64,000 bases of DNA from Cellulophaga sp. Hel_I_12 (GTDB lineage: Bacteria; Bacteroidota; Bacteroidia; Flavobacteriales; Flavobacteriaceae), in NCBI RefSeq assembly GCF_000799565.1, contig NZ_JUHB01000001.1, forward strand, positions 1,550,001 through 1,614,000, in the 5' to 3' direction. This document shows positions 28,316-36,825 of the stretch, in pieces. The notes beneath the pieces were generated by a model. The model ran no database searches and was not told the DNA's origin. It was given only the letters and a program-made list of their open reading frames with translations. Every line of letters begins with the position of its first letter. The first letter of the stretch is position 1. The position numbers were made by a program, and so were the translations under genes.

Positions 28316-28386
28316 TAAATTTAGGCTGATTATCAACACTTTAAAACCCAATTATGATGAACGGTAAAATTTAATCCGTAAACGGA
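28316..28386 (-). promoter_or_regulatory. LytTR-type promoter B (46-aa peptide and lipoprotein)
   Basis: Direct repeats TCCGTTTAC and ACCGTTCAT on the minus strand, with a 12-bp spacer (cores 28381-28386 and 28360-28365). ACCGTTCAT matches the LytTR pattern at all nine positions. TAAATTTA (28316-28323) lies exactly 36 bp below the proximal core, as in promoters A and C. The spacer GGATTAAATTTT is nearly shared with promoter C. Apart from this site and the terminator at 28531, the 28282-28594 gap holds nothing recognised. Confidence 0.82.
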
Positions 28387-28530
28387 AAGTCAATTTGTAA
28401 GACTATACAGATGCGCTACATATGAGGGGCAAAATTGCTCTTAAAGTCTTGTATAGCGGGCAGCACTACAACTTACGATGACAAGAAGTGCTACCTTTAG
28501 AAAACACCATCCTAAAACTTAAACATCTTG

Positions 28531-28562
28531 AAAAAAAAAGCCATCTCAATCGTTGAGACGGC
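28531..28562 (-). terminator. Rho-independent terminator of the ankyrin gene
   Basis: Read on the minus strand, GCCGTCTCAA-CGA-TTGAGATGGC forms a 10-bp stem with one G-T pair, followed by a run of nine T. It lies 33 nt after the stop of the secreted ankyrin gene. Confidence 0.85.
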
Positions 28563-28594
28563 CTGTTTCTTCATGACATATGAATTGGTGTTGA

Positions 28595-28978
28595 TTATTT
28601 TAAAAGAGAAGCTACATCTTTAGCTCCAGATAATTCGGCATAATCTAAAGCGGTATAGCCTAGTTTTGAAGTAGCGTTTATATCCGCGCCATTTAGCACT
28701 AATACGTTGACCATTTCTACATTATTATAACGTGCCGCATACATCAAAGGCGTCATACCGTTTACTTCTGTTTTTATTTCGATATCCGCTCCGAACTCTA
28801 AAAACTTTTTTACCGTTTCTAGATCACTCTTGGCTACGGCAATGCTAAGCGGTGCCACATCTTTAATACTTGTTGTCGCAATTTTTACATTTTTTGTAGT
28901 TGGATTTACATTAGCATGGCTCATGTTAGAGAGTGCCATACTTAAAACGATGCCTAAGGTAATTACTGAATTTTTCAT
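28595..28978 (-). CDS. Secreted ankyrin-repeat protein
   Basis: 127 aa with a signal peptide (MKNSVITLGIVLSMALSNMSHA) and about three ankyrin repeats (SDLETVKKFLEFGADIEI, GMTPLMYAARYNNVEMVNVLV, GYTALDYAELSGAKDVASLL). A periplasmic protein-binding scaffold is expected. It is monocistronic between LytTR promoter C and its own terminator, so it is probably the third member of the small LytTR regulon. Confidence 0.85.
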   Translation of the reverse strand: MKNSVITLGIVLSMALSNMSHANVNPTTKNVKIATTSIKDVAPLSIAVAKSDLETVKKFLEFGADIEIKTEVNGMTPLMYAARYNNVEMVNVLVLNGADINATSKLGYTALDYAELSGAKDVASLLK

Positions 28979-29022
28979 AGTGTTAATTTTAAAAGATTAC
29001 TATTTGTTTTTTATTTCTGATG

Positions 29023-29093
29023 TAAAACTACAGGGAAAGTGACGCTTTTAAAACGAGTATATGACCAACGGTAAAATTTAATCACTGAACGGA
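29023..29093 (-). promoter_or_regulatory. LytTR-type promoter C (ankyrin gene)
   Basis: Direct repeats TCCGTTCAG and ACCGTTGGT on the minus strand with a 12-bp spacer TGATTAAATTTT (cores 29088-29093 and 29067-29072). TAGTTTTA (29023-29030) is exactly 36 bp below the proximal core. The ankyrin ATG lies 44 nt below the -7 element. Confidence 0.82.
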
Positions 29094-29266
29094 AATAAAG
29101 AAGGGAAAAGCAAAAAGATTGCCCTAGCAGGCGTTATTTGCCCTTTGTGCCCATGGCATCATCGTTTTTCACGAGAGGTAATCAAAACTAATTTTAATAA
29201 CACAAGAAATGCTCATGAGGTATACTCATGATGAAGAACAGCAGCTCTTATACTAAAAGGCTATGA

Positions 29267-29791
29267 CTATTTAATTTCTGGAGGATACTTTACAAATACT
29301 TTATTCGTAATTACTCTTAAATTTTCTTCCCGCAGTTGAGGAGATACGTTTTCTTTAAAAGGACTGGCACTCACTGCCTGCCAAAACAACACATCTTTTT
29401 GGCTATCCACAAAATCGAACTTTATTTCACGCTCTAGTTTTGGTTGCCCTACAGGAATTCCGATAGAAATACCGCCACCGACATTTCGACCACCACCACC
29501 AAGGCCAACGCCTACATTGTTATTCTGTGAGGCGCTATAGGAAGCACTTTGAATATTGATGTAAAAATCAGGTTCTTCTGAATATAAAATTCCTTTGGCT
29601 AGCATGGTAGAGTCTACCAGCACCAATAATCGCTGCGTATCTAAATCACTTAACCCTGTTTGCATCTCTGGTAAATAGCTATAGGTCGTATAGGCTGAAA
29701 AGTCTGCCTTTTTATCATAATCATAGTTCACACGAACCGTTGTACAGGATACGAAAGAAAAAACCAATAAAAAATAAACGAGAAATTTCAT
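29267..29791 (-). CDS. DUF4136 domain lipoprotein
   Basis: 174 aa with lipoprotein signal (MKFLVYFLLVFSFVSC). The N-terminal TTVRVNYDYDKKADFSAYTTYSYLP is the DUF4136 signature, with a central Gly-rich stretch (NNNVGVGLGGGGRNVGGG) and a C-terminal REENLRVITNKVFVKYPP. It is probably anchored in the outer membrane. The family function is unknown. A TATCTTTA element lies upstream at 29822-29829 without convincing LytTR repeats. Confidence 0.85.
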   Translation of the reverse strand: MKFLVYFLLVFSFVSCTTVRVNYDYDKKADFSAYTTYSYLPEMQTGLSDLDTQRLLVLVDSTMLAKGILYSEEPDFYINIQSASYSASQNNNVGVGLGGGGRNVGGGISIGIPVGQPKLEREIKFDFVDSQKDVLFWQAVSASPFKENVSPQLREENLRVITNKVFVKYPPEIK

Positions 29792-29949
29792 AGTGTAAAA
29801 ATTATTATAGCGTAAGAAGATTAAAGATAAGTCATACGACTTTCAAATACAATAACGGCCGAAGAAACAGTTAGCGGATAGGTATACTTCGTAAAACAAA
29901 TCGTTTTAAGTGCGCCTTTCTCACGCTTCGAAAATATAATAAACGAGCT

Positions 29950-30951
29950 TTAATCGTTTAACATTTTCCAAAGCATATCTTTAAGTTCGGTTAAGCCCAT
30001 TTGTGCTACAGAGGAAATAAACATAAAAGAAACCCCGGTAAGTTGAGCATCTAATTCTGTTTTCATTTCAGCTTTCAACTCTTCATCGAGCATATCGCTC
30101 TTAGAAATGACCACTAAACGTTCTTTATCTAGCATTTCCGGATTATACCTGCGTAATTCATCCAAAAGAATTTCATACTCTTTTTTAATGTCTTTACTAT
30201 CTGCTGGAATTAAAAATAATAGCGTAGAGTTACGCTCAATATGTCTTAAAAAGTAATAGCCTAAGCCTTTCCCTTCGGCAGCACCTTCAATAATTCCTGG
30301 AATATCGGCCATCACGAAACTCTGAAATTCGCGGTATTTTACAATCCCTAAATTTGGCTTCAGGGTCGTAAATTCATAATCGGCAATCTTAGGTTTTGCC
30401 GTTGTTAAAACAGAAAGTAAGGTCGACTTTCCCGCATTCGGAAAACCTACTAAACCTACATCCGCTAACAATTTCAATTCCATTATGATGGCTAGTTCCT
30501 GCCCAGGAATTCCCGGTTGAGCGTATCTTGGTGTCTGGTTGGTAGAGGTTCTAAAATGCCAATTACCACGACCCCCTAAGCCTCCAGGAAGAATTATTTT
30601 CTCTTCACCTTCATCGGTAATCTCCATGATAACCTCTTCTGTTTCGGCATCTTTAATAACGGTACCCAAGGGTACGTCTAAATACACATCTTCTCCATCG
30701 GCTCCTGTACTTCTGCTCTTCGCCCCATGTTCTCCATGACCAGCTCTAAAACTTCGGCTAAATTTAAAACTTAACAAAGTCCATAAATCTTTATTCCCAC
30801 GAATAATCACATGACCACCGCGACCTCCATCGCCACCATCAGGACCTCCTTTGGTAATAAATTTTTCGCGATGTAAATGAACAGAGCCTTTACCACCGTT
30901 TCCCGATGTTAAATTAACTTTTACATAATCTACAAAATTGCCTTCTGTCAT
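29950..30951 (-). CDS. obgE: Obg/CgtA GTPase
   Basis: 333 aa ribosome-associated GTPase involved in 50S maturation and stress control. The glycine-rich Obg fold occupies residues 1-158 ([16 protein letters not shown]) and the G domain carries G1 GFPNAGKST (169-177), G3 [16 protein letters not shown] and G4 SKSD. There is no C-terminal OCT extension, as is usual in Bacteroidota. It lies downstream of the hpt-adk gene on the same strand with a 205-nt gap. Confidence 0.95.
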   Translation of the reverse strand: MTEGNFVDYVKVNLTSGNGGKGSVHLHREKFITKGGPDGGDGGRGGHVIIRGNKDLWTLLSFKFSRSFRAGHGEHGAKSRSTGADGEDVYLDVPLGTVIKDAETEEVIMEITDEGEEKIILPGGLGGRGNWHFRTSTNQTPRYAQPGIPGQELAIIMELKLLADVGLVGFPNAGKSTLLSVLTTAKPKIADYEFTTLKPNLGIVKYREFQSFVMADIPGIIEGAAEGKGLGYYFLRHIERNSTLLFLIPADSKDIKKEYEILLDELRRYNPEMLDKERLVVISKSDMLDEELKAEMKTELDAQLTGVSFMFISSVAQMGLTELKDMLWKMLND

Positions 30952-31156
30952 GGTGTTTTAAATGTGTTGTAATGATTAGTCTTACATGTATTCTTGACCG
31001 CTATAATGCCACAAACAAAATTGCGGTGCTTATAGCGTCAAAAACTTAGACTTTTTCTTTTCCCTACCTCGAGAATTCGGGGTAGCTGGTTAAATATAAT
31101 TTGGTGTGCACTGTTCCGAGATTTTACTCCAAGGAAATGCTTGGCACCTGTACTGC

Positions 31157-32263
31157 TTAAAGTTTATCAATAACCGTTTTAATTCTTTCTGTAATCTCTG
31201 CGATGTCGCCGATACCGTTTACGCTATACAACTTGTTTTTACCTTGGTAGTAGTCTATTAATGGTGCCGTTTTTTCGTTGTATTCTTCAAAACGATTTCT
31301 AATTTTCGTTTCATCTTGATCATCTGCTCTACCACTTACTTTTCCACGGCCTACAATACGCTGAATTAAAACCTCATCATTGGCCTCAAGCGCAATCGTA
31401 GCATTTATTTTCATGTCTTTTGAATCTAAAAAAGCATCCAGAGCCTCAGCTTGTGCCGTAGTTCTCGGGAAACCATCAAAAATAAAACCATTGGCATCGG
31501 CATTTTTATCAACCTCATCTTCAAGCATTTTAATGGTCACTTCATCGGGCACTAAATCACCTTTATCCATGTATGATTTCGCCAACTTACCTAATGCTGT
31601 ATCGTTTTTGATATTGTATCGAAAAACATCCCCAGTAGAAATATGCTTTAAATTATATTCCGATTTTAAAAATTCTGCCTGTGTGCCCTTGCCAGCACCT
31701 GGTTTTCCGAATAACACAAGATTAATCATAGTATTTTGGTTTAGTTGGTAAACTTCATTTAAATTTCTACCTAGCTCTTTATAATCTAGGCCGTATCCCA
31801 CAATAAATTTGTCAGGAATTTCCATGCCTACATAATCTATATTGTATTCTCCATTATATACCGTTGGCTTATGGAATAAGGTGGCAATTTTAAACTCCCG
31901 GACATTTGAATTTGAAAATAAATGCACCAGCTCTTTTAAGGTACGTCCGGTATCTATAATATCTTCAAGAATAATAACGCTTTTACCTTTTACATTTTCT
32001 GGAACATCTAACAGTGTTTCTACAATACCGGTAGAGGTCAATCCGCTGTATGAGCTTAATTTTACAAAAGACACTTCACAAGGATGCTGATATTCCTTTA
32101 AAAAATCAGCTACAAACATAAAAGAACCATTCAAAACACCCACAAAAATGGGGGTTTCCTCTTTATAATCGGCCGCAACTGCCAAGGCCACTTTTTTAAC
32201 AGCCGCCTGGATTTGTTCCTGACTTAAAAATGGTTTAAAATGTTTGTCGTGCAGTTGTATCAC
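31157..32263 (-). CDS. adk: Fused hypoxanthine phosphoribosyltransferase - adenylate kinase
   Basis: One 368-codon frame with two enzymes. Residues 1-178 are an Hpt-type phosphoribosyltransferase (PRPP loop VIILEDIIDTGRTL, E100-D101...D104). Residues 179-368 are a complete short-LID adenylate kinase starting MINLVLFGKPGAGKGT (P-loop 186-194), with DGFPRT and GRGKVSGRADDQDE. GTG at 32263 (VIQLHDKHF) is chosen because the promoter TATATTTG at 32284-32291 excludes the longer frame. An internal start at M179 could give free Adk. The fusion links purine salvage with adenylate balance; similar long Adk proteins occur in Flavobacteriia. Confidence 0.88.
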   Translation of the reverse strand: MIQLHDKHFKPFLSQEQIQAAVKKVALAVAADYKEETPIFVGVLNGSFMFVADFLKEYQHPCEVSFVKLSSYSGLTSTGIVETLLDVPENVKGKSVIILEDIIDTGRTLKELVHLFSNSNVREFKIATLFHKPTVYNGEYNIDYVGMEIPDKFIVGYGLDYKELGRNLNEVYQLNQNTMINLVLFGKPGAGKGTQAEFLKSEYNLKHISTGDVFRYNIKNDTALGKLAKSYMDKGDLVPDEVTIKMLEDEVDKNADANGFIFDGFPRTTAQAEALDAFLDSKDMKINATIALEANDEVLIQRIVGRGKVSGRADDQDETKIRNRFEEYNEKTAPLIDYYQGKNKLYSVNGIGDIAEITERIKTVIDKL

Positions 32264-32283
32264 CTTTATTTTTTTAAGAACGA

Positions 32284-32291
32284 CAAATATA
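32284..32291 (-). promoter_or_regulatory. -7 promoter element of hpt-adk (TATATTTG)
   Basis: Exact TAnnTTTG match on the minus strand, ending 20 nt before the GTG start at 32263. It sits inside any longer version of the reading frame, so it decides the start. No clear TTTG is found 19 bp upstream. Confidence 0.55.
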
Positions 32292-32379
32292 CTATTTTGA
32301 TTTCTCTTTTTTGCGCTAAGTAAGGTCGTTTTAAGAAATCGGTGTATTTTTGTAAAGAACACAGAATTCATTTCATCAT

Positions 32380-33552
32380 ATGCCAAATCAAAATTCAACA
32401 AGCTATTTTTCGTCGGACTTTAAACTCGGAATATTAGGAGGTGGGCAACTAGGAAAAATGTTACTCTACGAGACCAGAAAATTTGATATTCATACCAAAG
32501 TATTAGAGGCCTCTAAAGATGCACCGTGTAATATTGCCTGTGATGAGTTTATTATTGGTGATTTAATGAATTTTGATGATGTGTATCAATTTGGTAAAAA
32601 GGTAGATCTTTTAACCATTGAAATAGAAAACGTAAACCTTGATGCCCTAGAAAAACTAGAAGATGAAGGTTTAAAAGTATACCCCCCAACAGAAACCTTA
32701 CGAACCATACAAAATAAAGCCAGACAAAAGTTATTTTATGTAGACCATGGTATTCCTACGGCCGATTTTTCACGTTTTGCCTATCTAAGTGAAATTAAGG
32801 ACAGTATTAACAATGGTGGCATTGAATTTCCCTTTGTATGGAAAGCCACTCAGTTTGGGTATGACGGTCAAGGCGTTAAAATAGTACGTAATTTTCAGGA
32901 TTTAGAAAACTTACCCAAAGGCGAATGTATTGCTGAGGCGATGATTCCGTTTAAAAACGAACTCGCCGTGATTGTAGTTCGTAATTTAAAAGGCGAGGTG
33001 GTGACCTATCCTGTGGTGGAAATGGAATTTCACCCTGAAGCCAACCAAGTTGAATATGTGATTTGTCCTGCTCGTATTGAAGCTAGCGTAGCTAAAAAAG
33101 CCACGGAGATTGCTTTAAAAGTATCGGAGCACATGAAGCATATTGGTATTTTAGCGGTAGAAATGTTCCAAACTAAGGACGATCAAATTTTAGTCAACGA
33201 AGTAGCTCCAAGGCCGCACAATAGTGGTCATTACAGTATTGAAGCCAGCTATACCAATCAGTTTGAACAGCATATACGGGCTATTTTAAATTTACCTTTA
33301 GGAAGTACAGAAAGTAAGCTCGCCGGGATTATGGTGAATTTAGTAGGCGCCGAAGGCTATACCGGTGATGTTATTTACGAAAACATGGAAGAAATTTTAA
33401 AACTCGAGGGCGTAACCCCACATATTTACGGTAAAAAACAAACCCGCCCATTTCGTAAAATGGGTCATGTGACCATTGTTCATAAAAATCTTGGATTGGC
33501 AAGAGTAATTGCTCAAAAAGTAAAGGAAACGATAAAAGTGATCAGTAAATAG
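32380..33552 (+). CDS. purK: N5-carboxyaminoimidazole ribonucleotide synthase
   Basis: ATP-grasp enzyme of de novo purine synthesis that carboxylates AIR with bicarbonate; 390 aa. LGILGGGQLGKML opens the pre-ATP-grasp domain, PFVWKATQFGYDGQGV is the ATP loop, and LVNEVAPRPHNSGHYSIEA is the Mg-binding motif. A -7 element TATTTTTG lies at 32345-32352. purE is not adjacent as usual: a toxin-antitoxin pair lies between the two. Confidence 0.95.
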   Translation: MPNQNSTSYFSSDFKLGILGGGQLGKMLLYETRKFDIHTKVLEASKDAPCNIACDEFIIGDLMNFDDVYQFGKKVDLLTIEIENVNLDALEKLEDEGLKVYPPTETLRTIQNKARQKLFYVDHGIPTADFSRFAYLSEIKDSINNGGIEFPFVWKATQFGYDGQGVKIVRNFQDLENLPKGECIAEAMIPFKNELAVIVVRNLKGEVVTYPVVEMEFHPEANQVEYVICPARIEASVAKKATEIALKVSEHMKHIGILAVEMFQTKDDQILVNEVAPRPHNSGHYSIEASYTNQFEQHIRAILNLPLGSTESKLAGIMVNLVGAEGYTGDVIYENMEEILKLEGVTPHIYGKKQTRPFRKMGHVTIVHKNLGLARVIAQKVKETIKVISK

Positions 33553-33560
33553 GATTTTTG

Positions 33561-33568
33561 TAAATTTG
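33561..33568 (+). promoter_or_regulatory. -7 promoter element of the toxin-antitoxin pair (TAAATTTG)
   Basis: Exact TAnnTTTG match 9 nt after the purK stop and 17 nt before the antitoxin ATG, which suggests that the pair (and perhaps purE) has its own promoter. No good -33 box is seen. Confidence 0.45.
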
Positions 33569-33585
33569 ATATAAATCGGACTGTT

Positions 33586-33765
33586 ATGACGGCAATAGAG
33601 AAGAAACAAAGACTGATAAAAATAATTGATAACCTTCCGGAAGGGCATTTAGATGAATTATTTTTTATCGTTGAAGATTTGTCAAAAAAAAATGAAAACA
33701 GAACTGAATTTGTCAAAAACCTTTTACTAAAAGAAGAAGCACTTTTTAAAAGACTTGCTGAATGA
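33586..33765 (+). CDS. Putative antitoxin partner of Doc-family toxin
   Basis: 59 aa, charged and helical (MTAIEKKQRLIKIIDNLPEG, then HLDELFFIVEDLSKK). Its stop overlaps the start of the Doc-like gene by 4 nt (ATGA), the usual type II antitoxin-toxin order. Size, position and overlap support an antitoxin; no DNA-binding domain is obvious, unlike Phd. Confidence 0.7.
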   Translation: MTAIEKKQRLIKIIDNLPEGHLDELFFIVEDLSKKNENRTEFVKNLLLKEEALFKRLAE

Positions 33766-34136
33766 TTTCAAAAGAGCTTGTTTTAAATCTAAATAAAATT
33801 ATAGCCGAATTTTCTGGCGGTTCTGCTGGAATTAGAGATGAAAAATTACTTTTATCAGCCATCAATAGGCCTTTTCAAACTTTTGACGGAAAAGAACTGT
33901 ACCCTTCGGCCATTGATAAATCTGCAGCTATTTTTCAAAGTATTATTATAAATCATCCTTTTATAGACGGTAATAAACGTATGGCCTATGCTTTTTTACG
34001 ATTGATGCTTTTTGAAGATGGTCTCGATATTGATGCTTCGGATGATGAAAAATATCAATTTGTAATGGAAGCTTCAAAAGGTAACTTAGATTTTGACCAA
34101 ATAAAACATTGGATTATTAGTAATTTAAAAAAATAA
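33762..34136 (+). CDS. doc: Doc (death-on-curing) Fic-fold toxin
   Basis: 124 aa Fic-fold protein with the Doc-type motif HPFIDGNKRMAY (H65-R73). In P1 Doc this motif carries out phosphorylation of EF-Tu. The N-terminal [20 protein letters not shown] is also typical of the family. The catalytic His, Phe, Asn, Lys and Arg are intact, so an active toxin is likely. purE begins 2 nt after its stop, which couples the module to purine genes. Confidence 0.88.
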   Translation: MISKELVLNLNKIIAEFSGGSAGIRDEKLLLSAINRPFQTFDGKELYPSAIDKSAAIFQSIIINHPFIDGNKRMAYAFLRLMLFEDGLDIDASDDEKYQFVMEASKGNLDFDQIKHWIISNLKK

Positions 34137-34137
34137 T

Positions 34138-34629
34138 ATGAGTAAAGTAGCCGTAGTGATGGGAAGTACAAGTGACCTTCCAGTAATGCAAGAAGCCATT
34201 GATATTTTAAAAGGCTTTGATATAGAGGTTGATGTAGATATTGTTTCTGCGCACCGTACGCCCGAAAAACTATACGATTTTAGCAAAAACGCCCACTTAA
34301 AAGGCTATACAGTTATCATTGCTGGCGCTGGTGGTGCTGCACATTTACCGGGTATGGTAGCCTCCATGTCGCCCCTACCTGTCATTGGGGTTCCTGTAAA
34401 AAGCAGCAACTCTATCGATGGTTGGGATTCGGTTTTGTCTATCTTACAAATGCCAGGTGGTGTTCCTGTAGCCACCGTAGCTTTAAACGGCGCAAAAAAT
34501 GCGGGTATTTTAGCAGCTCAAATTATTGGCGCTTCCGACAAATGCGTGCTGGACAAAATTATTTTATACAAAGAAGGCTTAAAACAGAAGGTCTTAGAAG
34601 GAGCGAAATCAGTGAACAGTAAACAGTGA
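34138..34629 (+). CDS. purE: N5-carboxyaminoimidazole ribonucleotide mutase
   Basis: Class I PurE, 163 aa, which converts N5-CAIR to CAIR after PurK. MGSTSDLPVMQEA, SAHRTPEKLYDF and AGAGGAAHLPGMVASMSPLPVIGVPV are the active-site segments. The last five codons (VNSKQ) are written by a CAGT-rich repeat that continues into the intergenic region, so the C-terminus may have been extended by it. The start follows the Doc stop by 1 nt. Confidence 0.95.
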   Translation: MSKVAVVMGSTSDLPVMQEAIDILKGFDIEVDVDIVSAHRTPEKLYDFSKNAHLKGYTVIIAGAGGAAHLPGMVASMSPLPVIGVPVKSSNSIDGWDSVLSILQMPGGVPVATVALNGAKNAGILAAQIIGASDKCVLDKIILYKEGLKQKVLEGAKSVNSKQ

Positions 34630-34786
34630 GCAGTGATCAGTGAGCAGTAAACAGTAAAAAAATAGTTATTGTTTTACGACCATACCTGAAACTTTTCTAC
34701 AGTAAACATTAGATACCTTTATAAAAAACCAGAAACCTGAAACCTGAAACTTTTCTACATTAGACATTAGACATTAGACATTAGAC
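34611..34786 (+). repeat. Microrepeat cluster between purE and the M3 peptidase
   Basis: Several simple direct repeats are packed together: repeated CAGT words (AGTGAACAGTAAACAGTGAG and variants, 34611-34656), ACCTGAAACTTTTCTACA twice (34684-34701 and 34742-34759), AAACCTGAAACCTGAAAC, and four perfect ATTAGAC units (34759-34786) ending 5 nt before the peptidase ATG. Copy number could vary by slippage. No coding or hairpin function is evident. Confidence 0.75.
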
Positions 34787-34791
34787 AAAAT

Positions 34792-36807
34792 ATGAATCCA
34801 CTTTTAAGCGCTTTTGATACCGCTCCATTTTCTCAATTAAAAAACGAACATTTTATGCCTGCCTTTGTGCAAGCCATTGCCGATGCCAGAGCTGAAATTG
34901 ATGCGATTACCGATAACAAAGCAGTCCCAAGCTTTAAAAATACCATTGCTGCCCTCGATTATTCGGGCAAACAACTCGATAGAGTCTCCAGTGTATTTTT
35001 CAATCTTAATTCGGCAGAGACTAACGATGAAATTCAGAAAATAGCCCAAGAAGTTTCGCCACTTTTGTCTGAGTTTGGAAACGATATCACTTTAAATGTT
35101 GCTTTATTCAAAAGAGTAAAAGCCGTTTACGACCAAAGAGAGTCTTTAGATTTAACCGTAGAAGAACAAACGCTATTAGACAAAAAATACAAAGGTTTTA
35201 GCCGAAATGGCGCTAATTTATCCGAAGACAAAAAGAAACGACTGCGGGAGATTGATGCGGAATTGGCCAAACTAAAACTCACTTTTGGTGAAAATGTATT
35301 GGCAGAAACCAACGCTTACCAAATGCACCTGACTGATGAAGCCGATTTGGACGGTTTACCAGAGGGTGAGAAGGAAGCTGCCGCGCAATTGGCGCAATCA
35401 AAAGATAAGGAAGGCTGGCTCATAACACTGGATTATCCCAGTTATATTCCGTTTATGAAATATGCCACCAATAGAAAATTACGCAAAGAATTATCTATTG
35501 CCTTCGGGAGCAAGGGTTTTCATAAGGATGCTTTAGACAACCAAGAAAACGTATTAAAAATTGCCCGCTTACGCCATGAAAGAGCAGCTCTTTTAGGCTA
35601 TGCCACCCATGCCCATTTTGTATTGGAAGAGCGTATGGCAGAAACGCCTGAAAAGGTACAAGAGTTTTTAAACGAATTATTAGCCAAAGCAAAACCGGCA
35701 GCGGTTAAAGAGTTTCAACAACTAAAAGACTTCGCTAAAGAATTAGATGGTATTGAGCAGCTCCAAAAATGGGACGCCTCGTACTATTCTGAAAAGCTAA
35801 AGCAAAAACTATTTGACCTAGATGACGAAAAACTAAAGCCCTATTTTAAATTAGAAAATGTAATTGCGGGCGTATTTAAAGTTGCTGAAAAATTATTCGG
35901 GTTACAATTCCAAGAAGTTTTTGATATCGACACCTACCATAGTGATGTAAAAACATACCGCATTTATGATGAACATAAAAAATTAGTTTCCTTGTTTTAT
36001 GCTGATTTTCACCCTAGAGCCGGAAAACGTGGTGGCGCTTGGATGACTTCATTTAAATCGCAATATGTAGAAAATGGCCTTAACGAACGCCCACAGGTCT
36101 CGAACGTATGCAATTTTACCAAACCCACAGCAAGCAAACCCTCCTTATTAACCTTTAATGAGGTAACCACTTTATTCCATGAATTTGGGCATGGCTTACA
36201 CGGCATGCTGGCCAATACCGTATACCCTAGTTTATCGGGAACCTCAGTATACTGGGATTTTGTGGAATTACCGAGCCAAATTTTAGAAAACTGGTGCTAC
36301 GAAAAAGAAGCGCTAGCCCTTTTTGCCACCCATTACGAAACCGGCGCTGTTATTCCTATGGAATTGGTACAAAAAATAAAAGATTCTGCCACCTTCCAAG
36401 AAGGCATGCAGACCCTACGCCAATTGAGTTTTGGATTGCTTGATATGGCTTGGCATGGCGCAGACCCGAAGGCCATTACCGATGTAAAAGCACATGAAGA
36501 CCAGGCTTTTGAAGGAACAGACCTATACCCTGCTACGCCCGAAACCTGTATGAGCACCTCTTTTTCTCATATTTTTCAAGGGGGCTATGCTTCAGGCTAT
36601 TATAGCTACAAGTGGGCAGAGGTTTTAGATGCTGATGCTTTTGCCTATTTTAAGGAAGAAGGCATTTTTAACAAAGAAGTCGCCACCAAGTTTAAAGAGC
36701 ATATTTTATCAAAAGGAGGAACGGAAAACCCGATGGAATTATACAAAAAATTCCGTGGTGCCGAACCTAAAATTGAACCGCTCTTAGAGCGTGCTGGCTT
36801 GCTGTAA
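34792..36807 (+). CDS. M3 family metallopeptidase (oligopeptidase A / Dcp-like)
   Basis: 671 aa cytosolic zinc peptidase that degrades short peptides. The zinc motif HEFGHGLHG begins at H463, with a downstream Glu ligand in SQILENW and the conserved FHPRAGKRGGAWM and GGYASGYYSYKWAEV segments. There is no signal peptide, so it acts in the cytosol. Length and motifs fit PrlC/Dcp; exact specificity cannot be told. Confidence 0.92.
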   Translation: MNPLLSAFDTAPFSQLKNEHFMPAFVQAIADARAEIDAITDNKAVPSFKNTIAALDYSGKQLDRVSSVFFNLNSAETNDEIQKIAQEVSPLLSEFGNDITLNVALFKRVKAVYDQRESLDLTVEEQTLLDKKYKGFSRNGANLSEDKKKRLREIDAELAKLKLTFGENVLAETNAYQMHLTDEADLDGLPEGEKEAAAQLAQSKDKEGWLITLDYPSYIPFMKYATNRKLRKELSIAFGSKGFHKDALDNQENVLKIARLRHERAALLGYATHAHFVLEERMAETPEKVQEFLNELLAKAKPAAVKEFQQLKDFAKELDGIEQLQKWDASYYSEKLKQKLFDLDDEKLKPYFKLENVIAGVFKVAEKLFGLQFQEVFDIDTYHSDVKTYRIYDEHKKLVSLFYADFHPRAGKRGGAWMTSFKSQYVENGLNERPQVSNVCNFTKPTASKPSLLTFNEVTTLFHEFGHGLHGMLANTVYPSLSGTSVYWDFVELPSQILENWCYEKEALALFATHYETGAVIPMELVQKIKDSATFQEGMQTLRQLSFGLLDMAWHGADPKAITDVKAHEDQAFEGTDLYPATPETCMSTSFSHIFQGGYASGYYSYKWAEVLDADAFAYFKEEGIFNKEVATKFKEHILSKGGTENPMELYKKFRGAEPKIEPLLERAGLL

Positions 36808-36825
36808 CGAGTAGCTAAGTCTTTT

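Noticed and set aside
29822..29871. Possible fourth LytTR promoter in front of the DUF4136 lipoprotein
   Set aside because: TATCTTTA is present and a degenerate ACTGTT lies 36 bp upstream, but the distal repeat is missing and the proximal one has several mismatches.
32264..32401. N-terminal extension of hpt-adk to the ATG at 32401
   Set aside because: The promoter element TATATTTG at 32284-32291 lies inside it, the extension overlaps the divergent purK start, and Hpt homology begins at the GTG at 32263.
34759..34786. ATTAGAC repeats as a CRISPR-like array
   Set aside because: Units are 7 bp and contiguous without spacers; a simple tandem repeat.
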